Shown in pieces: positions 1-7,991 of a DNA stretch of 64,000 nucleotides (positions are counted from its first letter, which is position 1; each line of letters starts with the position of its first letter). A program made the position numbers and the translations under genes. A model generated the notes under the pieces. The model saw only the letters and a list, made by a program, of their open reading frames with translations. It was not told where the DNA came from and made no database searches. Source of the DNA: Tissierellales bacterium (GTDB lineage Bacteria; Bacillota; Clostridia; Tissierellales; Sedimentibacteraceae); NCBI GenBank assembly GCA_018433765.1, contig JAHDQO010000001.1:310001-374000 (forward strand). The letters are read 5' to 3'.

Positions 1-1
1 T

Positions 2-1033
2 AATGTAGTGCTTACAGCATGTTCTGTCGCAGGAGGTTCTTGCTTTGGAGATAATATAGGACTAATTTCAGATACTACTGTATTAAGTTCAGGTATGCAA
101 AAAGTCGAAGTTGTGGACAGAATACGACACCAAGGGGTTTGGTCTGGGCTGTGTGTTTTATTGGCATCTATATGTATAGTTATAACTAGCTTTATTATGG
201 ATTTACCTAATACAATGGGTAACCCAGCTGATGCTATTGCAGCTATACCTACTGAAGCAATCACTGCATTAGCTCAAGAACGTGCTTCAGCTGTAGCTTT
301 GTTAGAACAAGTTCAAGCTGGTGTACCAATATATATGACTATTCCTTTAATCATAGTTATAGGACTTGCAATAAAAGGCGTGCCTACTCTATTATGCTTA
401 GGTTCTGGGATTTTAACAGGATCTATTTTTGGACTAGTATCAGGAACTGTGCCATCCATATCTTATATATTTAATTTAATAGAGACAGGTTTTGCAAGTG
501 CAGGTAGTTGGGCTATGCTGATGATGATTTGGGTATCTGCTTTAGGTGGTATTATGAGTAGAATGAATGCATTTGCGCCAATTTCTAAATTTATAGTAAG
601 AATATCATCAAAGGTTAGACATTTGATGGCAGCCAATTATTTATTATGTTTACTGGGGAATGCATGTTTTGGTGATGAAAACTCGACTATTGTTACAATA
701 GGACCAATAACAAAAGAAGTAACAGATAATAATGTAGAAGCAAATGAAGAAGATATGTATAAACTTAGACTTAGAAATGCTTTATTTGCAGATGCAGGTG
801 GAGTATACGGTTCTCAAATTATACCGTGGCATACGTTCATATTATTTTATGTAGCAATATGCAATGCTGTATATCCATTATATAAATTTATGCCATTTGA
901 TATAATTAAATATAATTTTATGTCTCTAATAGCAGTATTCTCGTTATTTATTTTAACAATTACAGGTTGGGATAAATTCATACCATTATTTAAATTACCA
1001 TCAGAACCAGATGTCAAATTAAAAAAATTATAG
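2..1033 (+). CDS. nhaC: Na+/H+ antiporter, NhaC family (5' end outside window)
   Basis: Integral membrane antiporter of the NhaC family, which exchanges Na+ for H+ (some members carry organic anions). The frame is open to the left edge, so the first codons are missing; an internal GTG at 8 should not be taken as the start. The family signature GGSCFGDNIGLISDT lies at the visible N-terminus, and a second related motif, GNACFGDENS, comes later, as expected from the inverted-repeat fold. Several hydrophobic helices follow, ending with a short basic tail. It sits upstream of a dehydratase-RidA-aldolase-AOR gene set and may supply the sodium gradient or substrate/product exchange for that pathway (inference). 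Substrate unknown. Confidence 0.8.
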   Translation, partial: NVVLTACSVAGGSCFGDNIGLISDTTVLSSGMQKVEVVDRIRHQGVWSGLCVLLASICIVITSFIMDLPNTMGNPADAIAAIPTEAITALAQERASAVALLEQVQAGVPIYMTIPLIIVIGLAIKGVPTLLCLGSGILTGSIFGLVSGTVPSISYIFNLIETGFASAGSWAMLMMIWVSALGGIMSRMNAFAPISKFIVRISSKVRHLMAANYLLCLLGNACFGDENSTIVTIGPITKEVTDNNVEANEEDMYKLRLRNALFADAGGVYGSQIIPWHTFILFYVAICNAVYPLYKFMPFDIIKYNFMSLIAVFSLFILTITGWDKFIPLFKLPSEPDVKLKKL

Positions 1034-1330
1034 AAACTTAAATTTTAACTGGTTTATTATTAATAAGGCAAATTAATAGAGTAAAACTAATTATTACTTA
1101 ATCTCCGGAGAAAAACTACCAATAATATAAAACTAAATATAATAATTTAAACTATAAAGATTGGATTAAATCAAGGAATTAGGCAAATATATAATATCAA
1201 AATGCTTCTGAATTAACTACTTTAAGTAGAGGGGAATATCAAAAATATATCATAAACTTATTATTAATAATTAAAAAATTTGATGCTATTTAGAGCATTA
1301 AGCAAATATCAATATTGAGGAGGCAGTTTA
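1034..1330. other. AT-rich intergenic stretch, no feature recognised
   Basis: About 300 bases between the antiporter and the dehydratase. I see no convincing terminator, promoter or structured RNA, only AT-rich sequence ending in a good ribosome binding site (GAGGAGGCAG) before the ATG at 1331. The length suggests the dehydratase set may have its own promoter here. Confidence 0.4.
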
Positions 1331-2284
1331 ATGTTAAAACTAACAGATTTTATATCTGCTTATAACAGAATCAAAAATAATATAAATCATACACCATTGG
1401 AAGAATCCCTCTATTTTAGTAATGCAGAACATACAGTATATTTAAAATTAGAAAATCAGCAAAAAACAAAGAGTTTTAAAATTAGAGGTGCATTAAATAA
1501 AATATCTATTTTAACAGATGAAGAAAAACAACGTGGTGTTTTAGCAGTATCTTCAGGAAATCACGGTATAGCTGTAAGTTATGCTGCAAAGCTTATGAAT
1601 ATAAAGAAAACTATAATATTTGTACCAAAAGTAACTCCAGAAGTTAAGATAAACAAAATTAAGGCTAATGGTGCTAAAGTAATAATAGCAGGTGATAATT
1701 ATGATGAAATGCAAGCAATTGGCATGAAATATTTAGCAGAGCATAATATGACTTTTGTAGATCCTTATAATAAAGATTACGATGTATATGCAGGTCAAGG
1801 AACTATATCATTAGAAATATTATTGGAGAATCCTAATATTGATACATTGCTTGTACCTGTAAGCGGTGGAGGACTAGTAACAGGAGTTGGTATAGCAGCA
1901 AAGCTTATGAAACCTGATATAAAGGTTATAGGTATTCAAACTTCTGCTTGCCCTGCTTTTGTAAAATCATTTCATGAAAATGTATTTTATCCTGAATATC
2001 CAATTAAACCATCTATTTGCGAAGCTTTGATGGGTGGTGTAGGTGAAGAACCGTATAAACTAGCTCATCAATCAATGGATGAAGTTATAGAAGTTAGCGA
2101 AGCAAGTATCAGCAAAGCAACAGAAATTGCTATTAAGAATGAGAAGATAATTTTAGAGCCGTCGTCTGCTGTAGGTTTGGCAGCTCTTTTAGAAAAGCCG
2201 CAAGTTATTACAGGAAAAAATATTGCAATAGTAATATCAGGCGGTAATATTAATGATGATTTTTTATCATTTAATCTTAAATAG
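1331..2284 (+). CDS. PLP-dependent serine/threonine dehydratase-like enzyme (fold type II)
   Basis: Likely deaminates a hydroxy-amino acid (threonine, serine or a relative such as 3-hydroxyaspartate) to a 2-oxo acid through an enamine intermediate. It has 317 residues, the size of catabolic dehydratases and serine racemase, with no C-terminal ACT regulatory domain. Visible motifs: SFKIRGA with the PLP lysine at K50, the SSGNHG substrate/cofactor loop near 75-80, and the SGGGLVTG phosphate-binding glycine loop near 178. The ATG follows a strong GAGGAGG site. A RidA gene begins 12 bases after the stop, which suits removal of the 2-aminoacrylate or 2-aminocrotonate released. The exact substrate cannot be read from sequence. 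Confidence 0.85.
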   Translation: MLKLTDFISAYNRIKNNINHTPLEESLYFSNAEHTVYLKLENQQKTKSFKIRGALNKISILTDEEKQRGVLAVSSGNHGIAVSYAAKLMNIKKTIIFVPKVTPEVKINKIKANGAKVIIAGDNYDEMQAIGMKYLAEHNMTFVDPYNKDYDVYAGQGTISLEILLENPNIDTLLVPVSGGGLVTGVGIAAKLMKPDIKVIGIQTSACPAFVKSFHENVFYPEYPIKPSICEALMGGVGEEPYKLAHQSMDEVIEVSEASISKATEIAIKNEKIILEPSSAVGLAALLEKPQVITGKNIAIVISGGNINDDFLSFNLK

Positions 2285-2296
2285 TTGGTGATTTAA

Positions 2297-2668
2297 ATGA
2301 AAAAACAAATTAAAACAAACGAGGCACCTAATCCAACAGGTGCATATTCACAAGCTGTAGTTACAAAGTCAGATAGAATGTATATATCTTCACAAATGCC
2401 AATGAATTCAAAAACAAAAGAAATACCTGAAAGTATAGAGGAACAAACTAAACAAGTTTTAACAAATATAAGAAATATTTTATCTGAAGCTAATTTTAGT
2501 ATGAATGATGTGGTAAAAGTAACAGTTTATTTGACTAAGCAAAATAATTTTAAACAATTTAATAATGTTTATAAAACTTTTTTTATCGAGCCCTATCCTG
2601 CTCGAACAGTAATAAACTGTGAATTAGAGAATGAATTGATAGAAATGGATGTAATAGCAGAGAAATAA
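2297..2668 (+). CDS. RidA/YjgF/Rid-family enamine-imine deaminase
   Basis: 123-residue Rid-family protein; the family forms homotrimers that hydrolyse reactive enamines/imines such as 2-aminoacrylate. The N-terminal NPTGAYSQAV and the C-terminal YPARTVINCE segment carry the conserved arginine that binds the substrate carboxylate, followed by the family's MDVIA ending. It directly follows the PLP dehydratase and precedes an aldolase, so it most likely detoxifies or speeds hydrolysis of that dehydratase's product. This is one of two Rid genes in the window; the other, at 34.6 kb, is also beside a PLP lyase. Confidence 0.92.
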   Translation: MKKQIKTNEAPNPTGAYSQAVVTKSDRMYISSQMPMNSKTKEIPESIEEQTKQVLTNIRNILSEANFSMNDVVKVTVYLTKQNNFKQFNNVYKTFFIEPYPARTVINCELENELIEMDVIAEK

Positions 2669-2695
2669 TTATATGCAAAGAAAGGAAACAGTAAA

Positions 2696-3589
2696 ATGAG
2701 TAAGAATAATAGAATTAAAGGAATTTATCCTGTAGCTGTAACTCCATTTAAACAAGATGGCAGCTTTGATATTAAATCAGCTAAAGCTAATTTAGATTAT
2801 CTTATAGATAGCGGCATCAAAGGTATATGTATATTAGGAGCAACTGGTGAATATATGAGTGTTACAAATGAAGAACACAAAGCTTATGTAAAAGAAATAG
2901 TTCCATATATATGTGAGCGAGTTTCAGTAATAGTTGGTGCAACTAGAGAACGTCCAGATGAAGTAATTGATCTTATAAAAAATGCTAAAAAATATGGTGC
3001 TGATGCAGCGATGGTATTACCTCCATATTACTGTCATCCAGGACAAGATGAAATATACATGCATTACAAATATATAAATGACAGTGTTGATTTACCTTTA
3101 GTAATATATAATAATCCAGGTTCAGCAGGAGTTGAAATAGAAGAAGATACTTATGATAGAGTATTAAAACTTCCTAATGCCCAAGTAGTAAAAGAATCAA
3201 CAGGTGATATAAAAGTATTTACACGTCTTATGTTAGAAAAACAGGATACAGTTTTGTTATGTGGATGTGATAATATGGCGTATGAATATTTTGCAGTAGG
3301 TGCAGATGGATGGATTAGTATGGCAGCAAATATTGCACCTAAAAAATGCATGGACCTATTAACTTCTATCAAAACAGATAAAAATATAACTAGAGCAAAA
3401 GAACTATATAGAGATATTATTCCTTTACTCAATATATTAGAATCTGTATCTTATCCAGTTCAAACTATAAAGTATTTACTGAGCAAAAAAGGGTTGAATG
3501 GAGGATATGTCAGAAAACCTAGAATTGAGTTAACTCAAGAAGAGAAAAATTATATAGATACAAATATAGATTTAAAAAATTTATATTAG
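2696..3589 (+). CDS. DapA/NanA-family class I aldolase
   Basis: 297-residue TIM-barrel aldolase of the dihydrodipicolinate synthase/N-acetylneuraminate lyase family; pyruvate is the usual donor or product. The Schiff-base lysine is in VVKESTG (K166), the catalytic tyrosine in VIYNNPGSAG (Y138), and the carboxylate-binding loop reads GATGE near 48-52. The classical DapA loop is GTTGE, so a T-to-A change there argues against simple lysine biosynthesis. The catabolic context (dehydratase and RidA upstream, aldehyde oxidoreductase downstream) suggests a retro-aldol enzyme making pyruvate plus an aldehyde. That role is inference; the family call is firm. Confidence 0.85.
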   Translation: MSKNNRIKGIYPVAVTPFKQDGSFDIKSAKANLDYLIDSGIKGICILGATGEYMSVTNEEHKAYVKEIVPYICERVSVIVGATRERPDEVIDLIKNAKKYGADAAMVLPPYYCHPGQDEIYMHYKYINDSVDLPLVIYNNPGSAGVEIEEDTYDRVLKLPNAQVVKESTGDIKVFTRLMLEKQDTVLLCGCDNMAYEYFAVGADGWISMAANIAPKKCMDLLTSIKTDKNITRAKELYRDIIPLLNILESVSYPVQTIKYLLSKKGLNGGYVRKPRIELTQEEKNYIDTNIDLKNLY

Positions 3590-3599
3590 AATAATATCA

Positions 3600-3632
3600 A
3601 AAAAAGGATTATATTAATTATAATCCTTTTTT
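3600..3632 (+). terminator. Palindromic stem-loop between aldolase and AOR genes
   Basis: An A-run, a GGATTATA arm, a five-base loop and the complementary TATAATCC arm running into six T residues. It is symmetric, so it could act on both strands. It lies in the 61-base gap before the AOR gene and may partly terminate or attenuate transcription into it. Confidence 0.7.
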
Positions 3633-3650
3633 CAAAGAAAGGAAATCGTT

Positions 3651-5540
3651 ATGTTTAAAGAAGCAAAAATATTAAAAATAAACTTAACTAACCATAAGAT
3701 TGAAACTGAAATTTTACCTCCGGAAATATACAGGAAATATCCTGGAGGTTCTGCTTTGGCAACTTATTTAATATTAAAATATATGCCCCAGGGAGTAGAT
3801 CCGCTCAGTCCAGATAACTTGTTGGTGTTTGCTGTTTCTCCGCTTACAGGGTTACCTATAAGTGGTACAAGTAGGGTGGTTGTTGGGGCTAAAAGTCCTT
3901 TAACAGGATGTATAGGAGATAGTCAAGCAGGTGGGTTTTTCCCAGCTACTCTTAAAGCTAATGGCTATGATGCGATTATATTTTTTGGCAAGTCTTCAAC
4001 TCCTGTTTATTTATATATAGATGGAGATAACGTCCAAATAAAAGCAGCTGACAATGTATGGGGAAATGAAACTAGACGTTCTGAAGAAATTATAAGAGAA
4101 GATTTAGGAGAACAAAAAATAGATATAGCACAAATAGGACCCGGTGGAGAAAACTTGGTTAAATATGCATGCATTATAAATATGTGCCAGCGAGCAAATG
4201 GAAGAACTGGTATGGGTGCAGTAATGGGTTCTAAGAACCTAAAAGCTGTTGCTGTAAAAAGAAAAATAAGGAAAGATATATATGATAAAGTTAATTTATT
4301 GAAATTGGCTAAAGAAGCTACTTCCAGACTAAAAGAAAATGAAGCTTTGGCAGGTTTAGCTCAACATGGAACAGATGGAGATTTAGAAGGTTTTAGTGAA
4401 GCTGGATTTTTACCGACTAAAAACTGGTCTACAGGTTGGTTTCCGGAGGGTGCTGAAAAAATAACCGGTGAAACTATGTCAAATACTATACTAGTATCAC
4501 GTGATACCTGCTTTGGATGTGCAGTCCGCTGTAAAAGAGTAGTGGAGGTAAAGGATAAGGTAGATCCTTTCTATGGAGGACCTGAATATGAAACATGTGC
4601 TACATTTGGTTCATACTGCTGTGTATCTGATCTTAGTGATGTATCATTAGCTAATCAGCTTTGCAACATGTATGGAATAGATACTATATCATGTGGTGCG
4701 ACTATATCTTTTGCTATGGAATGCTATGAAAAAGGTCTTTTAACAAAAGAACAAACAGGTGGTATGGAACTAAATTTTGGAGATGGTAAAGTTGTAACTA
4801 AACTAGTAGAAATGATAGCTAAGAGGGAAGGAATAGGAGATATATTAGCAGAAGGAAGTTATAAAGCTGGGCTGATAATAGGACACGGAGCTGAAGAATA
4901 TTCTATATCAGTTAAAGGTCAAGAACTTCCTGCTCACATGCCTCAATATAAACCTTCTGTAGGTCTAATATATTCTGTTAACCCTTTTGGTGCAGACCAT
5001 CAATCTAGTGAACACGACCCATTCCTTATGTGTCCAGAAGGTACCAGAGAAAGAGAAAATATATCAAAACTTGGAGTATTAAAAACATATGATAATCCTT
5101 ATGATATTGATTATGATAAAGTAAGGTTTGCTTTTGACAGTCAATGCTTTTTTTCAATGTTAGATACTCTGTGTTTATGTCAGTTTGTATGGGGGCCTTG
5201 TTGGGAGCTGTACGGTCCTGATGACATAGTTAGTTTATGTAAATATGGTATAGGATTTAACACTTCTTTATTTGAACTGATGCGAATTGGTGAAAGAAGA
5301 ATAAACATGATGAGATATTTTAATGCTAGAGAAGGGTTTAGCAAAATAAATGATACTTTGCCTAAAAAAGTTTTTAAACCATTTAAAAATGGACCTGCAC
5401 AAGGTATAAAATTGGACAAAAAGGAATTTGAGTGGGCTAAAGAACAATATTATGCTGTAGCAGGATGGGATGAACATACTGGAAATCCAACAGATGGCAC
5501 TCTTAAAAAACTTGGATTGGAATGGCTGCTAGATATATAA
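3651..5540 (+). CDS. aor: Aldehyde ferredoxin oxidoreductase (tungsten/molybdopterin)
   Basis: Oxidises aldehydes to carboxylic acids with ferredoxin as electron acceptor, using a bis-pterin W (or Mo) cofactor and one [4Fe-4S] cluster; cytoplasmic. The 629-residue length is typical. Visible features: the N-terminal GTSRVVVGAKSP pterin-binding region, a CFGCAVRCK iron-sulfur motif near 287-295, and a later DTLCLCQF segment supplying the distal cluster cysteine. It has its own AAGGAAA site and follows a palindromic stem-loop. Placed after a DapA-type aldolase, it could take the aldehyde product to the acid and feed electrons to ferredoxin (inference). It ends in a strong terminator shared with the convergent PucR gene. 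Confidence 0.93.
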   Translation: MFKEAKILKINLTNHKIETEILPPEIYRKYPGGSALATYLILKYMPQGVDPLSPDNLLVFAVSPLTGLPISGTSRVVVGAKSPLTGCIGDSQAGGFFPATLKANGYDAIIFFGKSSTPVYLYIDGDNVQIKAADNVWGNETRRSEEIIREDLGEQKIDIAQIGPGGENLVKYACIINMCQRANGRTGMGAVMGSKNLKAVAVKRKIRKDIYDKVNLLKLAKEATSRLKENEALAGLAQHGTDGDLEGFSEAGFLPTKNWSTGWFPEGAEKITGETMSNTILVSRDTCFGCAVRCKRVVEVKDKVDPFYGGPEYETCATFGSYCCVSDLSDVSLANQLCNMYGIDTISCGATISFAMECYEKGLLTKEQTGGMELNFGDGKVVTKLVEMIAKREGIGDILAEGSYKAGLIIGHGAEEYSISVKGQELPAHMPQYKPSVGLIYSVNPFGADHQSSEHDPFLMCPEGTRERENISKLGVLKTYDNPYDIDYDKVRFAFDSQCFFSMLDTLCLCQFVWGPCWELYGPDDIVSLCKYGIGFNTSLFELMRIGERRINMMRYFNAREGFSKINDTLPKKVFKPFKNGPAQGIKLDKKEFEWAKEQYYAVAGWDEHTGNPTDGTLKKLGLEWLLDI

Positions 5541-5542
5541 AA

Positions 5543-5586
5543 AATTCACGATTCGGGATATAAAAAAACTATTCGAATCGTGAATT
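5543..5586. terminator. Bidirectional terminator between aor and pucR
   Basis: A perfect 13-base inverted repeat (AATTCACGATTCG and its complement) around an 18-base A-rich loop, flanked by A and T tracts. It separates the convergent AOR and PucR genes and overlaps the PucR stop region. Confidence 0.85.
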
Positions 5587-6745
5587 AATTAGTTTTGTCA
5601 AACAATTTTACAGCTAAAAATAATTGTTCATAAAAATTATCTTCTTTATCCATCATATTAGTTATTTGTTTAATACTATCTATTCTATATCTAACAGTAT
5701 TACGGTGTTGAAATAGCTCCTTGCTTGTAGCTTCTATCTTTCCATTGTTGTTTATATATGCAATAGCAGTTGTTAGTAGTTCAGCACCATATTTATTATC
5801 GTATTCGACTATTGGTTCAATTATATTTTGACAATATTCACTCATCCAATAATTATCTTTTAAAGGCAGTATGACTTTATCAATTCCAATATTTTTAAAA
5901 TCTAAATAATCTATATTTCTTTTTTTACAACTTGTAGATGCATATATACTTTTTTTTATGCACATATCAAGTTCATTTATATTATAATGTATATCACTTA
6001 TACCTATGTAATATTCACTTTTCTTTATTTTTAAAGCATCAATAATTGAAAACAATTCATTTTTTACTAGTTCTCCTTTTAAATTTTCAAAACTATATAT
6101 AATAAGTATACCATTTTCATATTTAAATATTGATGTTCCTACATTGTGCAAATTTCTGTTTCTACTTAAACGAAGCATATTTAATATTTTTATAATATTA
6201 CTATCATCAACATAACTTTTTTCAATACAGTATGCACAAATAAGATTATTATATAACATATTATTTATCTGTAAAGCAGTTTCTTCAACTACTGATTTTT
6301 TTACATCTCTTTTAATTATTCTGTTAACTTTTTCTTCAAGTCGATTATTATCATTTTTACTTTTAATAGCTTCGGTAACAGTTACTATTATATCTTCAAA
6401 AAATGTATCATTAAAAACAAATAGAGGTACAGCTCTATTGTTAGCACATTCAATAACATCTGATGAGAAATTTTGAAAACATATGTTTTTAATTGCTAAT
6501 CCGCTAATGTTGGTATTGTTTAATAACTCAATAATGGCATGCTCTGCTAACTCTATATTATTCTTAGCAAAAAATAAAGTAGTAAGTATTAAATCTCCTT
6601 TACTAAAAAAGTGATCTAAATTTTGATTTAGTTCATACTCAAATATTCCAAGTCCGCTTACCTCTTTATGAAGACCATTTTTTCCTGCAAGCAATTTAAA
6701 ATTTTTAGTGCAATCTAATTTTAGCAGTTCTTTCATTGTAACCAT
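5585..6745 (-). CDS. PucR/CdaR-type transcriptional regulator
   Basis: 386-residue regulator. The N-terminal third matches the PucR ligand-sensing domain (GLGIFEYELNQNLDHFFSKG region near 32-50). The extreme C-terminus carries the HTH_30-type helix-turn-helix (ATSKELFQHRNTVRYRI near 345-362), the usual arrangement in PurR/PucR/CdaR regulators of amino-acid and purine catabolism. It is convergent with the aor cluster and likely transcribed from its own promoter, since the next gene upstream on its strand stops at 6859. The obvious target is the nhaC-to-aor cluster (inference from position). The ligand is unknown. Confidence 0.85.
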   Translation of the reverse strand: MVTMKELLKLDCTKNFKLLAGKNGLHKEVSGLGIFEYELNQNLDHFFSKGDLILTTLFFAKNNIELAEHAIIELLNNTNISGLAIKNICFQNFSSDVIECANNRAVPLFVFNDTFFEDIIVTVTEAIKSKNDNNRLEEKVNRIIKRDVKKSVVEETALQINNMLYNNLICAYCIEKSYVDDSNIIKILNMLRLSRNRNLHNVGTSIFKYENGILIIYSFENLKGELVKNELFSIIDALKIKKSEYYIGISDIHYNINELDMCIKKSIYASTSCKKRNIDYLDFKNIGIDKVILPLKDNYWMSEYCQNIIEPIVEYDNKYGAELLTTAIAYINNNGKIEATSKELFQHRNTVRYRIDSIKQITNMMDKEDNFYEQLFLAVKLFDKTN

Positions 6746-6839
6746 ATAAATAACTCCTAGTAAAACTTAACTTTATATATTTAGTTTAAACCATTAATTG
6801 AAATATATTAGTTTCTTCATATTAATATTTATTAGTATA

Positions 6840-6859
6840 TAAGCAGCCATATGGCTGCT
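6840..6859. terminator. 20-base perfect palindrome after the Rpn gene
   Basis: AAGCAGCCAT and its exact complement with no loop bases, immediately after the stop codon of the minus-strand Rpn gene. It could end that transcript, but the sequence beyond it is only weakly U-rich, so termination strength is uncertain. Confidence 0.5.
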
Positions 6860-7746
6860 TACATTTCTATAAATTCATTTTCAGTTATTCCTAATATCTT
6901 TTCTATCTCTTTTATATTCATGCCAGATGCTAACATTTTTTTTGCAGCTTCTTTAATTCCTTTTTGTATTCCTTCTTTTAATCCTTCTTTTAGTCCTTCT
7001 TCTCTAGCTTTTTTTGGTAAAACTGTCTTAATATAATATTGAGAAGATTCATAGTCCATAATAGCTTTTTCTCTTGCAAGATATTCTTCTCTAATTTTTT
7101 CATCTGCACTTAGTTTTCGCATCATTTCCACCACCTTGCTAATATTTTGGTTTTTATGTGCTAATTTTTCTATTTCTTTTTCTTTACTTTTAATTCCGGA
7201 ATTTTTAAGTAATGTAATCCATGTTTCTTCTATTGTTAAATTTTGTATTGATTTTTCTGATTTTATTTTAGTTAACTCAAGAAAATGAATCTCTAAGTCA
7301 TCCAACAATTGAAAATTTTCTTCAGCTTCCTTTATTCTAAAGACGCTATGGTACTTGTTAGTTTCTTTAATCAAATTATATTCTAATATATTTATTATAA
7401 CACATTTTTTTAGAGTATCATACATTTTTGATTCTACAATTGTTTCTCCATATAATTTGCTCCAATAGTATAATGTTCTTTTTCTAAAATTATCTTTATT
7501 AGAAACTTGTATTTCTATGTTTATTCTCTCTCCTTTTTCTGTTTCCACTTTTACATCTACTATTGAAAGCTTGTCTTCCCTGAATTGTTTATAATTAAAT
7601 GGATTCAGGTAGGTCACTTCTCTTATTTTATGATCTTTTTCTAGTTTTAAAATGTCATTTAAAAATCCTATTAATGCTTCTTTACATTCATTTTCTTCTC
7701 TTGCAAAAATTGCCTTAAAAGCAAAGTCATTTGTTAATCTAAACAT
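6859..7746 (-). CDS. Rpn-family PD-(D/E)XK nuclease / putative transposase
   Basis: Rpn-type protein (recombination-promoting nuclease, PDDEXK transposase-like family), 295 residues. The N-terminal FRLTNDFAFKAIF opening is typical. The nuclease core shows an acidic residue in SIVDVKVE and an IEIQV strand (D-ExQ). The C-terminus has repeated GLKEG/GIQKG units, a length-variable tail known in this family. I start at 7746 rather than a longer in-frame start at 7818: GAGGAGG precedes 7746, and a perfect promoter lies between the two, so the longer start would be untranscribed. No flanking inverted repeats or target duplications were seen, so it is a stand-alone gene, not an insertion sequence. 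Confidence 0.8.
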   Translation of the reverse strand: MFRLTNDFAFKAIFAREENECKEALIGFLNDILKLEKDHKIREVTYLNPFNYKQFREDKLSIVDVKVETEKGERINIEIQVSNKDNFRKRTLYYWSKLYGETIVESKMYDTLKKCVIINILEYNLIKETNKYHSVFRIKEAEENFQLLDDLEIHFLELTKIKSEKSIQNLTIEETWITLLKNSGIKSKEKEIEKLAHKNQNISKVVEMMRKLSADEKIREEYLAREKAIMDYESSQYYIKTVLPKKAREEGLKEGLKEGIQKGIKEAAKKMLASGMNIKEIEKILGITENEFIEM

Positions 7747-7779
7747 AAATTTTCCTCCTCGTAAAGATATTACCATTAA

Positions 7780-7808
7780 ATTATACAGAACATACGTTTG
7801 ATTGTCAA
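7780..7808 (-). promoter_or_regulatory. Consensus promoter of the Rpn gene
   Basis: On the minus strand, TTGACA (7808-7803), a 17-base spacer and TATAAT (7785-7780). The predicted start lies about 30 bases before the ATG at 7746 and supports that start codon. Confidence 0.8.
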
Positions 7809-7824
7809 TAAATAACAATTGGTT

Positions 7825-7930
7825 GAAATTAGTCCATCTAAGGGACTAGTAAAGTCCTGCGTGGACACTTGATTAAGTAAAAAGCAATATTTGATTAATT
7901 TTATAAATTAAATATTGCTTTTTACTTAAA
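7825..7930 (+). ncRNA. Candidate structured element: nested hairpin plus 19-base inverted repeat
   Basis: Two adjoining structures in the divergent region between the Rpn gene and gap. At about 7829-7858, complementary GTCCA/TGGAC arms enclose a GGACT-AGTAA-AGTCC hairpin. At 7874-7892 and 7910-7928 there is a perfect 19-base inverted repeat with an A5 entry and a T5 exit, like a terminator. The right arm overlaps the predicted gap -35 box. It could be a small RNA with its own terminator, or an operator for gap. I found no clear promoter for a separate RNA. Confidence 0.35.
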
Positions 7931-7942
7931 ATATGTTAGAAT
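7915..7942 (+). promoter_or_regulatory. Predicted gap promoter
   Basis: TTGCTT, a 16-base spacer and TAGAAT, about 50 bases before the gap start codon. The -35 box sits inside the right arm of the 19-base inverted repeat, so a protein bound there would block it. Confidence 0.5.
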
Positions 7943-7991
7943 ATAATTGAAAGATATAATTAATTCATAGGTAATATAAAGGGAGGTTCTT

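Noticed and set aside
2-1033. NhaC as a truncated pseudogene
   Set aside because: The frame is open to the window edge with no internal stop; the missing 5' end is an edge effect.
6859-7746. Insertion sequence around the Rpn gene
   Set aside because: No terminal inverted repeats or target duplications are visible, and the gene has its own promoter.
7747-7818. Longer N-terminus for the Rpn protein
   Set aside because: It would begin upstream of the gene's own consensus promoter and lacks a ribosome binding site.
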